A stretch of 64,000 nucleotides of DNA from Nemertoderma westbladi (lineage: Eukaryota > Xenacoelomorpha > Nemertodermatida > Nemertodermatidae), in NCBI GenBank assembly GCA_032718475.1, contig JAUCBJ010003239.1, forward strand, positions 46,859 to 110,858, in the 5' to 3' direction. The position numbers and the translations under genes were made by a program. This document shows positions 47,201-55,797 of the stretch, piece after piece. Below the pieces are notes generated by a model. The model did no database searches. It saw nothing but the letters and a program-made list of their open reading frames with translations, and was not told where the DNA came from. The number at the start of each line of letters is the position of its first letter. Positions within the stretch are counted from its first letter, which is position 1.

Positions 47201-50055
47201 TAGCCACTGGAGTTGGTAGTGTTAAGGAAGGAATGGATCTATACAAAAATGCAAAACAAATATTAGCCCGGGGTGGTTTCAACATACGTAAATGGAATAC
47301 AAATAATACGGAGTTACAAGAAAATTTTAATAAAATGGAAAATTCAAATGTAACTGCTATAGTTAGTCAAGGTGAATCTTTGCCCGTAATCGGCGAAGAT
47401 ACCGAATCTGTTGCCAAAGCTACCTTAAATTTACCGAATCCAATGGCTTCTCATATTACAAGAGTATTAGGACAGTGTTGGGACTTACAAACGGACACAA
47501 TTACCTTCGACTTGTCACACGTATTACACTATGTAAGTACTTTACCCCCAACTAAAAGGTCAGTTTTACAACTAACGGCCAGGATCTATGATCCATTGGG
47601 TCTAATTGCGCCGTTTGTAGTACCTATGAAAGTAGCATTCCGAAATATGTGTGAATCAAATGTTAAATGGGATGATCCACTTCCAGACCAACTAAAAGGA
47701 AAATGGAATAAATGGGTCAAAGATTTACAAAATCTTAACCAAATATCAATTCCACGTTGTTATTTTACTGGAAAATTAATTTCAGTTGAAATACATTCAT
47801 TTTGTGACGCCAGTAAACAGCTGTATGCAGGAGTAGTATATTTACGCTCTATACATCAAAGTGGTGAGATAAATGTATCATTGGTAATGTGTAAGTCTAA
47901 AGTTACACCAAAAACTCAACCGTCAATACCGCGTCTAGAATTGCTAGGGGGGCTAATAACCTCTCGTCTAACTAAATTCGTATATAGTTCAATTAAAATA
48001 CAAATAGACGATGTCTATATATGGTGTGATGCCAAGGATGTCTTATTTTGGGTGTTAGATAAAAATAATACACAATACCAATTCGTTAAAAATCGCGTTC
48101 ATGAGATACGCGAAATAAAAAGGGCACTTAATATAACTTGGCGTTATTGTCCAGGAAAGATAAATCCGGCAGATCTCCCTACACGAGGTTTATCTGCAGT
48201 CGAATTGCAAGAATCAGTTCATTGGTTTAATGGACCCGAATTCTTGCAAGGGGGCGAGGAACAGTGGCCTCCTGACATAATTAGCGACATCAATAAAGTT
48301 TCTGATGCATGTCGAAAAGAAATAAAATGCCTGTCTGAGAATATTATAGACCAAACTACATCCAGTGTTGATTGTAATACTGATACTATATTATTAAACC
48401 AGGTGAATAATACAAACGCGTTCAAAATTAACGTCCCACCAGGTACAGTCATTAAGGGCCAGACAGACCAGTCTGTCCAGTTTATTATTGGTGATAAGTC
48501 CAAATCCACTTATGGGTTAAATAATATAGTATCTTTCACAGATTTTAGTTCAATGTACTCATTATGTGAAACTGTAGCCTGGGTATACCGTTTTCGTAAC
48601 AATTTAATGCTTGCTGTTGAAAAACAACCTTTAAATAAATTGTCATATTTAACAGCAAAAGAACTAAATCTTGCCGAGATTGTTGTTGTGAAATGCACAC
48701 AGCATACCTATTTCTCAGACTGTTTTACGTTCCTGAGAGATCAAAAGGGAAAATGCCCGGTTATTATAAAACAACTCGATGTTTTTATCGATGACCATGG
48801 CATTTTGCGTTGTGGGGGGCGCCTACAGAACGCACCTCTTTCACAGGGTTCACGACATCCTGTTCTGCTCCCACCCACCGCACACATAACCAAGCTCATT
48901 ATATCACGAGCTCATGAGCGTGTCGAGCACGGACGGGTTCGACACACTTTAGTCGAATTGCGTGAGAAATATTGGGTCCCACGCGGTCGCCAAATAGTCA
49001 AAAGTACAATCTCCCCTTGTGTAGCATGTAAAAGGGTACAGGGCGCACCATATTGTGCACCACCTATTGCACCCTTACCTGCAACTCGTTTAGATGATCA
49101 AGTAAATGCCTTCGAAATTACAGGGGTCGATTTCATGGGACCTCTCGTTGTTACAGCTAACCCGTTAGACCCAATATCTGCAACTGGAAAACAATGGGTG
49201 GCATTGTTTACCTGTGCCGTGGTTCGCGCGATACACTTAGAGTTGGTAAGTTCTCTAAGTGCCGTATCGTTTTTAAACGCTTTTAAGCGTTTCATAGCAA
49301 GAAGGGGCGTCCCACAACGCATGTTAAGTGATAATGCGACGAATTTTAGAGCGACTATAAAGGAGTTGAGAGCATACAATATATTTCTCGGAAATTCCCT
49401 GGTCACCGAGACATTTGGTAAATTAAAAATTGACTGGGAATTAAATTTGCCGGAAAATCCGGCTGCATATGGTTTCATAGAACGCCTCGTTGGTGTAACG
49501 AAGCATTCTTTACGAAAGGTGTTAGGTCGCGCAAAATTGACAGCTGAAGAGCTTCATAGCACCTTACTGGGTATTGAAGCTGCAGTAAATAGTAGACCTC
49601 TAACATGCGTCACTGATGACGCTAGTGACTTACACTCACCATTGACACCAAGTCACTTCCTAGTAGGTAAACGTCTTTGTACGCTGGTTGATGCGTCTGT
49701 ACGTGTAACCACACCACTTACTTCTAAAACTAAATTAAGAAACCGAGCACGATATCAAGAGATAATTAAAAACGAGTGTTGGTGTCAATGGCGTTCAGAA
49801 TACATCAAAGAATTACGTTCTCATCATCGTAATTTGAATAGTGGTAAATTTACTGCTAAAGTAGGTGACATTTGCATCCTACATTCTGAAAGTTTGCCAC
49901 GTTGCATGTGGAAACTTTGCCAGATAGAAAAACTTATAGTATCACGGGATGGCCATATACGATCTGCTCGTATCCGAGTCGCCCCTAGAGGGAAAGGCGC
50001 TACATCTCTAAATCGATCATTGCGTCAACTCATTCCTCTAGAAATCCAAGAATAA
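44275..50055 (+). CDS. gag-pol polyprotein of BEL element G
   Basis: Single intact frame of 1926 codons, ATG at 44275, TAA at the end; all functions for retrotransposition come from one product. Order: Gag with a DUF1759-type region (LAPPVFDGNILNYRGW, about residue 140); three zinc knuckles (about 372, 401, 420: CX2CX3HX4C, then two CX2CX4HX4C); a protease region with FDPGSQRSFI (about 529; D-P-G rather than D-S/T-G); RT with VVFNASA, DLEHAF (about 885) and YVDD (about 972); RNase H with FCDAS (about 1176) and WCDA (about 1250); an integrase zinc region (about 1550-1590); catalytic D in GVDFMGP (1617), D in SDNATNF (1685) and E in GFIERLV (1726); a DUF5641-like C-terminus. The usual P-x-W-G-G stretch before the catalytic Glu is replaced by NPAAYGF. 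No stops or frameshifts. Confidence 0.95.
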   Translation: MTEPSTAEKLLKIARSRGGVRAAVTRKINDLDFNSSTVKKHMDVKMLERYLQHLNSMSEEYWALLDTATKINDDVNETEDYNVRIENAIVAIKESIRHEEHRTTEDASITLNADKVLNASFANQSLMDSRIYAQTVLPRLAPPVFDGNILNYRGWYEAFIAAIQDTALPDVLKFQQLLRSVRGPAKTLLAGLPVDGSNFSVAMDLLKERYGNEKKIAAAHIQQLRSITRLSGCPLREIHDTCVAHIRALKALSVEPTQYQLTVIPDIVSCIPRTLAIKLCKKVSGGAIEDVLWLIKQVGEELNAEEALDEMFKSANLQQGETKRDKPKVKDPPNLPTAASLHATASPQYAGKSEANNNRSVTNKGNNKFNNCIFCNGRHKGAKCRTVSNIDERRQHIRDKGFCFRCHRKGHGVSECRSTRVCGTCGSHSHHEAVCNEQSYSASTPDDANHRPSQSAKSESIRGTKEPSCSESRKVSVGNVTSGTHLCTPLGASYRPTSTANSDEVLLQTATIDCKINSSRVININTVFDPGSQRSFITQQLVDRWNIPVVEKLSLPVSGFGATEEPIPLKRDIVEISLCLRNNDNIAMKVAVVDTICRPISNWVSRNTWERCRYLESLDLADESLRCATSETLFSVDLLIGTDKYWDIVSGTVMRGCSDDPVALDSSIGWILSGTARQVAYENTAPLRMILPTSTEVLTTMTQTLYTNDSHKSLVDLIKQFYSLESIGINLNEPDIFYKVLGKFAMQNGLYTVGLPWKLPKCHITNDFDYCSGILRSTLNRLSRSGILERYDEVIKDHLTHGYIEPIELEHNSRYGENCHYIPHYGVLKETRLTTKLRVVFNASAKRSETSLSLNDCLMTGPNSIPNLCTQIINFRINFVGVIADLEHAFMRCGINPQDRDMLRFLWVRDIHNWSTTDTKLDLVGYRYTRAMFGLNCSQDILYATLQHHLDIESKTTDQVVLAIIDKLRSLYVDDLATGVGSVKEGMDLYKNAKQILARGGFNIRKWNTNNTELQENFNKMENSNVTAIVSQGESLPVIGEDTESVAKATLNLPNPMASHITRVLGQCWDLQTDTITFDLSHVLHYVSTLPPTKRSVLQLTARIYDPLGLIAPFVVPMKVAFRNMCESNVKWDDPLPDQLKGKWNKWVKDLQNLNQISIPRCYFTGKLISVEIHSFCDASKQLYAGVVYLRSIHQSGEINVSLVMCKSKVTPKTQPSIPRLELLGGLITSRLTKFVYSSIKIQIDDVYIWCDAKDVLFWVLDKNNTQYQFVKNRVHEIREIKRALNITWRYCPGKINPADLPTRGLSAVELQESVHWFNGPEFLQGGEEQWPPDIISDINKVSDACRKEIKCLSENIIDQTTSSVDCNTDTILLNQVNNTNAFKINVPPGTVIKGQTDQSVQFIIGDKSKSTYGLNNIVSFTDFSSMYSLCETVAWVYRFRNNLMLAVEKQPLNKLSYLTAKELNLAEIVVVKCTQHTYFSDCFTFLRDQKGKCPVIIKQLDVFIDDHGILRCGGRLQNAPLSQGSRHPVLLPPTAHITKLIISRAHERVEHGRVRHTLVELREKYWVPRGRQIVKSTISPCVACKRVQGAPYCAPPIAPLPATRLDDQVNAFEITGVDFMGPLVVTANPLDPISATGKQWVALFTCAVVRAIHLELVSSLSAVSFLNAFKRFIARRGVPQRMLSDNATNFRATIKELRAYNIFLGNSLVTETFGKLKIDWELNLPENPAAYGFIERLVGVTKHSLRKVLGRAKLTAEELHSTLLGIEAAVNSRPLTCVTDDASDLHSPLTPSHFLVGKRLCTLVDASVRVTTPLTSKTKLRNRARYQEIIKNECWCQWRSEYIKELRSHHRNLNSGKFTAKVGDICILHSESLPRCMWKLCQIEKLIVSRDGHIRSARIRVAPRGKGATSLNRSLRQLIPLEIQE

Positions 50056-50251
50056 AATGTGTTTATTTATGTGTTTACTTACTTATTCAAATTTTTAGAA
50101 AATTTTAGGTTACGGACAGTACTTAATGACGTTTTAGATACTGTAGTTTCACAGTAGATACTGTAGAATTACAACAGTACCGCTTATACACACACCACTC
50201 ACATTCACAAAAGGGGGACCGTTGGGTGTAGACTCTTGTCTACGGGGGGAG
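50056..50251 (+). other. 3' untranslated part and polypurine tract of element G
   Basis: Noncoding between the gag-pol stop and the 3' LTR. The run CGGGGGGAG at 50243-50251 abuts the LTR and fits a polypurine tract. Confidence 0.7.
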
Positions 50252-50610
50252 TGTTATAGAATAAGCTAAATTTATAAATTATCACCCTCGCAAATTGTAT
50301 TACTGTATGTAGTGCGTACAGTACAAAAGGGGAATATTGGGTTTTTAGTTTTATATATAAATACTGTATGCGTTGCGATTTTCCCGTTTTACCGGTACTA
50401 CAATTAGTTGTCATGTTGTGATCAGTTGTCACTAGTTTATGGTATAGTGTTAATACCTGTCTGTATGTTAACAATGTCTACAACGTATACCGTAGTACAG
50501 CAATTTTAATTGTATGTTTAAACTGGAAATATTATAACAAGTAACAGATTGAAGGAGAAACTTTCCTTTCCTTTACCCTAACCCAATGGAATAGAACCAA
50601 TTCCACGACA
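50252..50610 (+). repeat. 3' LTR of element G
   Basis: 359 bp, followed by the target duplication CATAC. Confidence 0.95.
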
Positions 50611-50615
50611 CATAC

Positions 50616-51320
50616 TATACAAAATGGATGGGTTCAAATATATGGGTGTTTCGATTTCCCTATCTAAATACCACTGCGTTATTATGCCTTATCTAAAATA
50701 TTATGCTGCACAACGGACTAATATTACGTACAGTATAACGGACTAATATTGCATACTGCATAACGAACTAATATTGCATACTGCATAATGACTAATATAT
50801 GTGGATACAGCGCCATATACCGTAACACCGCTCCAAGGGAAATCATATAATGTTTCCCTCCAATTGTAGAAGAGTATAAGGTGATGTATACAAAACAAAT
50901 AAATTTCTTCTAATCTAAAACTAATCTAAATACTTGATACTATAAATCCTACTATTTACAAAATATTGCTATAGATATTGCATAATGAATTGCATACAAA
51001 TTAAATTTACAAATATTATCTCTCTCTCATTGTTAACGATTATTACATACAAATTAAATTTACAAAATATTGTTTCTCGTTCATTCTTACTACATAATGA
51101 TTACTACATACAAAATCAAATATATAAAATTTTGCTAGGGCAAGTGAAAGGAGTAAGCCAAACCCGCAGGTTTGTCTCCCCAATCACTTCCTTCGCCTCT
51201 CTCATAATATAAATTCAAAATAACTCAACTAGTGTATATGAGTCTAGTCGAAGATTTCCAAATGCTACAATATACATCAGAGCGACGATGATGTATATAT
51301 CTAGAGTCTGTTGCCCTGTG
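50616..51320 (-). repeat. Probable start of the 3' LTR of element H, with internal tandem repeats
   Basis: Noncoding, AT-rich. A purine-rich stretch on the minus strand (GAGAGGCGAAGGAAG) ends just before a TG at 51186, a candidate LTR start; this is a guess without the partner LTR. At 50704-50796 a 26-27 bp unit (core CGGACTAATATTGCATACTG) is repeated about four times. One copy of the H palindrome lies at 51158-51175. Confidence 0.45.
51158..51175. repeat. Element H palindrome, copy 1
   Basis: CCAAACCCGCAGGTTTGT, in the probable 3' LTR. Confidence 0.8.
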
Positions 51321-53594
51321 CTATAATGTATTATCGACCCGCTCCTGGGTTCTTTGGGCTCCTCTCTTCCGCCCCCTTCCCAGATACACTAATCGTCCTC
51401 TAGTCGACTCCGTTGACGGCGTCCGTGAGGCGTCACTTCCCAGAACCGGCGACGACGTTCCCTGAGCCCCGACAGATTCCCGGCTTGTACTTCTCCCTCG
51501 GCCTCGTCCCAATTGTTGCGCTCCCGTGGTCGCTTCCGCCAACTCTTCCTTATGCAGTTGCACTCGCGCTTTTTCAGACGCTCCCTGCGCCTTGCGCTGC
51601 AACCTTTGCGCTTCTATAATAGAATGGTAGTGGTCGTCCTTGACTTGACGCTTGTCTTGGACCTCTCCTCCTGGTTCCTTCCGCGAGCCTTGAGCTCCAG
51701 CGGTCGTCGCTGTGGTCGCTGCGATCCTTTGTTCCTGTATCCTCTCAGCGGTCAATGAACCCACTGGCACATGAGTCAACAAGAATTCGTTGCGGTATTG
51801 TATAGCCGCCATCCTCCAATCACCTCGCGCGCGTACCACTTTTCTAGTCTCCGTAAATACACCCTTCGTGATGCGATCGCAAATAGCAACGAAGTTCCAG
51901 GTGTACTTATTGTCCATATTCAATTGTCTGAAGTATTCTCGGACTACGATAACTCCAGTGTTCTGTGGAAGGTCTTGAGCAGTTAGGATGAGTTCCTGAT
52001 ATTGTGGTAGCGATTGTAGATATGGCTCGTACGCAACATGCGATGGGTCTACCGCCCAAAACCCATATCCCGCTTTAAATGGTAACCAACGCATCTGCGC
52101 TTGAATATGGTAATCCGCCACACTCTCCCACTTATCTAACATCTCCCGAAGTAGGTTAGCGCTATGGTTTTGAAAGGAATCATCTCGCAGCTGACATCTC
52201 GCGCTACGATGTCCCTTTACCCCACAATATCCACATTGAGAAATGAAGACGGTGCACGTGTGAAACGAATGGTCGGTCTCATTACACCAACGACAGACCT
52301 TATGCGCCGCCTCTACTACCGCGTCGCACGACTTTAGATTGTGCCTTGTGCTGCCGCACAATTTGCACCTACGCGTTTGTGGAAACCAGGCCCTCTCGTA
52401 TATGAGGTCTCCAATTGGTTTCGCACTTCCTTCCTTCCCAATGTCTAATACGATGTCGTCCTCTCCGGTCAACGGTTGTCGATCCGGAACAAAGTAAACA
52501 TCCTCGCCCTTGTCCTCTATCTCCAATATTTCCTCCCGCATTCGTTTTGGATATGTCTTCTCCACCGGAAGATCTACTCTGAACACCTCTACTAACGTCT
52601 CCGGCCAGCCCTCCTTAACAGGTCTATCAGCCTCCGAGTGGAAGGGAGTACCAAACCCGCGGGTTTGATTCCCGAACCACTTCTCCAAAGCTTCTGGCGT
52701 CGGATATTCCATCGACGGTCGGTCTCCCAAATCTCCGATGTTCTGTCGATATACTCCTTCGAATATCGCTAATCCTCTCCTCACCATCGACGTATTCTCT
52801 AACGATTGGTTGAAGAACGGGGTTAAGAAACGCTTCATCACGTCGGATTGGATTCCCCCTTTCGAGCGAACGTATTGATCTCCTCCGAATACCAATGGAT
52901 GACGCTTCAAAACTCGCGAAACGATATCCGCTAATAAACAAGTCACAGTGTTCGACTCAAGCACCAAATAATATTGTAGCGACGCACGGGGTGGCGCGCA
53001 AATGTTCCAATACACTAACGCTTGCCGCTTGAAGTGGGATTTGAACTCCGCTCCCGGTGGCGTGTTGTATTCGCCATACGCCTCCTCGTACCTCTTTTGC
53101 GTCTTTAACTTAAAGTCCCAATTATACAACAAGTGTGCTATAAAGCCCATACCAGTCTTGGCAGAGTTGGGATACTCCCTATAAATTCCAATATCCTGTG
53201 CCCATAGCAACAATAGCTTGGTGTCGACAAACGGTCTCGGCAATCTATCTTCCAGATCAGTCATGGCGTTGAAGTCGCTCTCCAAATCGCTCTGGACTCC
53301 CGATCCCACCTTGACGTAATCTTGGTTGAGAATAGCCTCTCTAACTTTCTTGGGTAACATCCTGGCGTCGATACGCTCCGCTCCATGCATACCTCCTCGC
53401 CTGCATACCTCCAAAATCTGTTCCCTAGGATCCTTCCCCTTCCGATATTGTGTCGTTATGATGGGCTCCGGTCTCTCTCGATCCGCCCTCACACGCATAA
53501 ACACATGAGTCACACCATCGGCCGCACGAATTTGAATACACTTGCTAGTCAAACATTCATGATGGGACCCTCCTTCATTGTTGTAGAACATCAC
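51321..53594 (-). CDS. ORF3 of element H, C-terminal part: three tandem CCHC zinc knuckles
   Basis: 757 codons, in the same frame as 53598-55034 and separated from it by one TGA (53598-53600); the Met at 53594 is internal. It aligns with the C-terminal half of the C-plus ORF3 (NNEG, THVF, GSGVQSDLESDF, PFVDT, HPLVFG, RFLTPF). At about residues 408-470 lie three regular CX2CX4HX4C knuckles, RCKLCGSTRHNLKSC, VCRWCNETDHSFHTC and QCGYCGVKGHRSARC, typical of nucleic-acid binding in Gag nucleocapsids. The tail is rich in Gln, Arg and Gly (RGRGRSTS) and basic. No membrane segment was noticed. A second, Gag-like protein that packages nucleic acid is the best guess; the role is unknown. Confidence 0.82.
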   Translation of the reverse strand: MMFYNNEGGSHHECLTSKCIQIRAADGVTHVFMRVRADRERPEPIITTQYRKGKDPREQILEVCRRGGMHGAERIDARMLPKKVREAILNQDYVKVGSGVQSDLESDFNAMTDLEDRLPRPFVDTKLLLLWAQDIGIYREYPNSAKTGMGFIAHLLYNWDFKLKTQKRYEEAYGEYNTPPGAEFKSHFKRQALVYWNICAPPRASLQYYLVLESNTVTCLLADIVSRVLKRHPLVFGGDQYVRSKGGIQSDVMKRFLTPFFNQSLENTSMVRRGLAIFEGVYRQNIGDLGDRPSMEYPTPEALEKWFGNQTRGFGTPFHSEADRPVKEGWPETLVEVFRVDLPVEKTYPKRMREEILEIEDKGEDVYFVPDRQPLTGEDDIVLDIGKEGSAKPIGDLIYERAWFPQTRRCKLCGSTRHNLKSCDAVVEAAHKVCRWCNETDHSFHTCTVFISQCGYCGVKGHRSARCQLRDDSFQNHSANLLREMLDKWESVADYHIQAQMRWLPFKAGYGFWAVDPSHVAYEPYLQSLPQYQELILTAQDLPQNTGVIVVREYFRQLNMDNKYTWNFVAICDRITKGVFTETRKVVRARGDWRMAAIQYRNEFLLTHVPVGSLTAERIQEQRIAATTATTAGAQGSRKEPGGEVQDKRQVKDDHYHSIIEAQRLQRKAQGASEKARVQLHKEELAEATTGAQQLGRGRGRSTSRESVGAQGTSSPVLGSDASRTPSTESTRGRLVYLGRGRKRGAQRTQERVDNTL
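52651..52668. repeat. Element H palindrome, copy 2
   Basis: CCAAACCCGCGGGTTTGA, within ORF3; read as QTRGFG. Confidence 0.85.
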
Positions 53595-53597
53595 CCT

Positions 53598-55034
53598 TCA
53601 ATCTTGCAGTGATTCCTCCGTTTTCCTCCACTGACGCTGAATCTCGTCTGATGGGGTCCACATGCGCTCGATAGCCTTGTGGTCATCATATCGGGTATAA
53701 GAACCCTTCCTCCTCAGCCACGTCTGGTCTACCTCTTCGTCGTCTGGGAATGTAGCCACCGCGACCCATACCTTGATGTACTTATCCAACCATCCGAATA
53801 GTTTACTCTCCTTCCCCGGAGCTCCAATCTTATCCAACGTGTCGTAATCTGTGATCTGCATTGGGACATCACGCAAGAACTTCGCGCATAAAACTTCCCG
53901 TAGACAGTCAACGTTCCAATGGTCCGCCATTCTTACCATCGGCAAGAATCGTATCGCTTCTCGCGACTCCGGATGATCTACTAATATCGCAGGTTCGGTG
54001 CCGTCGGAATAATACACCGGTCCGGGTTGAGATACGACCTGTGGAACAAATCCGGTCACTCTCCTCGTCTCCTCTTGATGTCTATCCGCGGTCTTATTAT
54101 ACTCCGCTATCCTGTTCTCAAATAACTCTTTCGCCTTCGCCGCTCGCTCCTCCTGCCGCAACGCGTCTATGTCGTCCTGATGCTCAGGCGTGAGGCTTCT
54201 CGCTCGGTGAGGTGAAGTAAACGCAGTCCAGGGACTCGAGAGCTCCAAACCCGCGGGTTTGGTACCCGAGTCCCGCGCCGCTTCGCGCCGCGCCTCTAGT
54301 TCCTTATAGGCTCGGTACAGCGAAATGGCCGCTGCCGTCTCTATCAAACTGGGTGTCGAACAGGGTTTAATCTCCGTATACGGATCTAATGTCGTAACGG
54401 TCGGCGTAATGGGTCTCGGAGGTCGCTTTCCGCTGAAGTCGATACTGATCATCGGGTTGCTCATCGGGTAACCTCCCTCGTTATATCTAAGGAATTGGTG
54501 AGCTGGACATTGCGTTAATATCGGTTCTGGATGTTGCTCGTCTAATCGGTCGGGAATCGCCACGTCTTGTTTATTCATGCATTCACCACACTTGTAGAAG
54601 AGCTTGTACACGCTGAAGACTTTCGGCGTCTCCTGATCCTCACCTCGAGTCCTCCGGTATAGATGCATTCCGTCGAACTGGTCTCGGACTGCAGGTAGAG
54701 GCTCCTCATGTCGTAAATACATATTCATATGGTATAGTCGTGCGATTTCCTCGTACGGATCTGCGCTGATGTCGCACACGTCCAAAGCGAAGTCGTAGGG
54801 ATACCGCGTGCGATACTCTCTCCGCAAAAGTTCCATCCGGTCCCCCAAGGCTCTCATTCTTTCCCTCCGTAATTCTTTATCATAACTTGGCTTGTATTTC
54901 CCGTTCAGTTCCATCACGGACCGCCCATGGTAGTAAACGTTAGAGTCTTTACATCCTGGTCGCGCGAACGGTAGCTCCGCCTCCTCTCTGGCAGTAAATC
55001 CTCTGCGCGGTTGCGCTCTAATATCCCTCTCCAT
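53598..55034 (-). CDS. ORF3 of element H, N-terminal part
   Basis: 478 codons from the ATG at 55034 (MERDIRAQ...) to a TGA at 53598-53600; the frame then continues in 51321-53594, so the ancestral ORF3 was about 1238 codons. It aligns with the first half of the C-plus ORF3, for example EEIARLYHMNMYL...EPLPAVRDQFDGM against ELKRLYFTMMYL...RPLPVVPDSFEQM, then a short Cys pair (KCGEC) and TLDP. A charged helical segment near residues 275-320 may form a coiled coil. No signal peptide. It begins 763 bp after the integrase stop, so it needs its own mRNA (splicing or internal promoter) or re-initiation; none is evident. Confidence 0.82.
   Translation of the reverse strand: MERDIRAQPRRGFTAREEAELPFARPGCKDSNVYYHGRSVMELNGKYKPSYDKELRRERMRALGDRMELLRREYRTRYPYDFALDVCDISADPYEEIARLYHMNMYLRHEEPLPAVRDQFDGMHLYRRTRGEDQETPKVFSVYKLFYKCGECMNKQDVAIPDRLDEQHPEPILTQCPAHQFLRYNEGGYPMSNPMISIDFSGKRPPRPITPTVTTLDPYTEIKPCSTPSLIETAAAISLYRAYKELEARREAARDSGTKPAGLELSSPWTAFTSPHRARSLTPEHQDDIDALRQEERAAKAKELFENRIAEYNKTADRHQEETRRVTGFVPQVVSQPGPVYYSDGTEPAILVDHPESREAIRFLPMVRMADHWNVDCLREVLCAKFLRDVPMQITDYDTLDKIGAPGKESKLFGWLDKYIKVWVAVATFPDDEEVDQTWLRRKGSYTRYDDHKAIERMWTPSDEIQRQWRKTEESLQD
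54245..54262. repeat. Element H palindrome, copy 3 (perfect)
   Basis: CCAAACCCGCGGGTTTGG, a perfect 18-bp palindrome within ORF3; read as TKPAGLE. Confidence 0.9.
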
Positions 55035-55797
55035 TATGCCTCGCGTATATACATATATATATATCCCAATAAGGGCCGTTACGTAACCAATTACACTGTG
55101 GGTAAATCAGTTAGATGTCGCCGAAGGACAGACCTCCCGAACCCCCCCCCCCCCGCCTTCCAGCAGTTCAGGTTCGACTCTCTAGATCCCGTCTCTTCCT
55201 AACTAACTATCCTCTAACCTATTCCCATGCATAGCGCAAAAACTTTGGAGATAAACTGGCCGTGACCAACTCACTTTTTGATGCCCAAACTACTCCCATT
55301 ACTCGTACTAAACTACAGTAGTTAGAAAGGACCATAGCCACAATACTCGACTATACCAAACCCACAGGTTTGATAATCGAACATCACACATCCTGCAAAC
55401 TACTGAGTGGGGTCCATGTACGCCTCTGGTGCTACTAACCTTTAGCACCTTAGTTGCACTGTTGGCACCAATCTGTGGAAGTTGCTAAACTCAATTTACA
55501 CTCCTACGTAATATAGCCGTCACCATGGTTTCTAAATGCTATTTTCCAGGCTTCACGACTTTTCAAATTACTGTTATCTATAGACGAATTCTAAAACGCG
55601 TCTATACACAGCGTCTGGAATTGTCTTGGGTTCACTTCTAATTTTAAAATTTTTAATTTTCCAAAAAATTTTTGAAAATAAAATTTTGTTTTGATACCCA
55701 CCAGACAAAACTCAACGCAAATCACCACAACCCCGTTCCTATGCATTTCCTTGTATTTGCATACGAGGAATGTATACGAAGTGAGTTGCGTCTAACA
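55035..55797 (-). other. Spacer between integrase and ORF3, element H
   Basis: 763 bp without a credible ORF. It contains a 13-base C run (55142-55154) and one copy of the H palindrome (55356-55373). It corresponds in position to the 1.5 kb spacer of C-plus but no sequence similarity was noticed. Confidence 0.7.
55356..55373. repeat. Element H palindrome, copy 4
   Basis: CCAAACCCACAGGTTTGA, in the noncoding spacer. Confidence 0.8.

Larger units (their letters stand above)
43613..50610 (+). mobile_element. BEL/Pao LTR retrotransposon 'G', intact, 7.0 kb
   Basis: Two 359-bp LTRs (43613-43971 and 50252-50610) that appear identical by eye, a 5-bp target duplication CATAC (43608-43612 and 50611-50615), a primer-binding site, a polypurine tract and one uninterrupted gag-pol ORF. 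It is inserted in the probable 3' LTR of H. This is the best candidate in the window for a currently mobile element. Confidence 0.95.
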
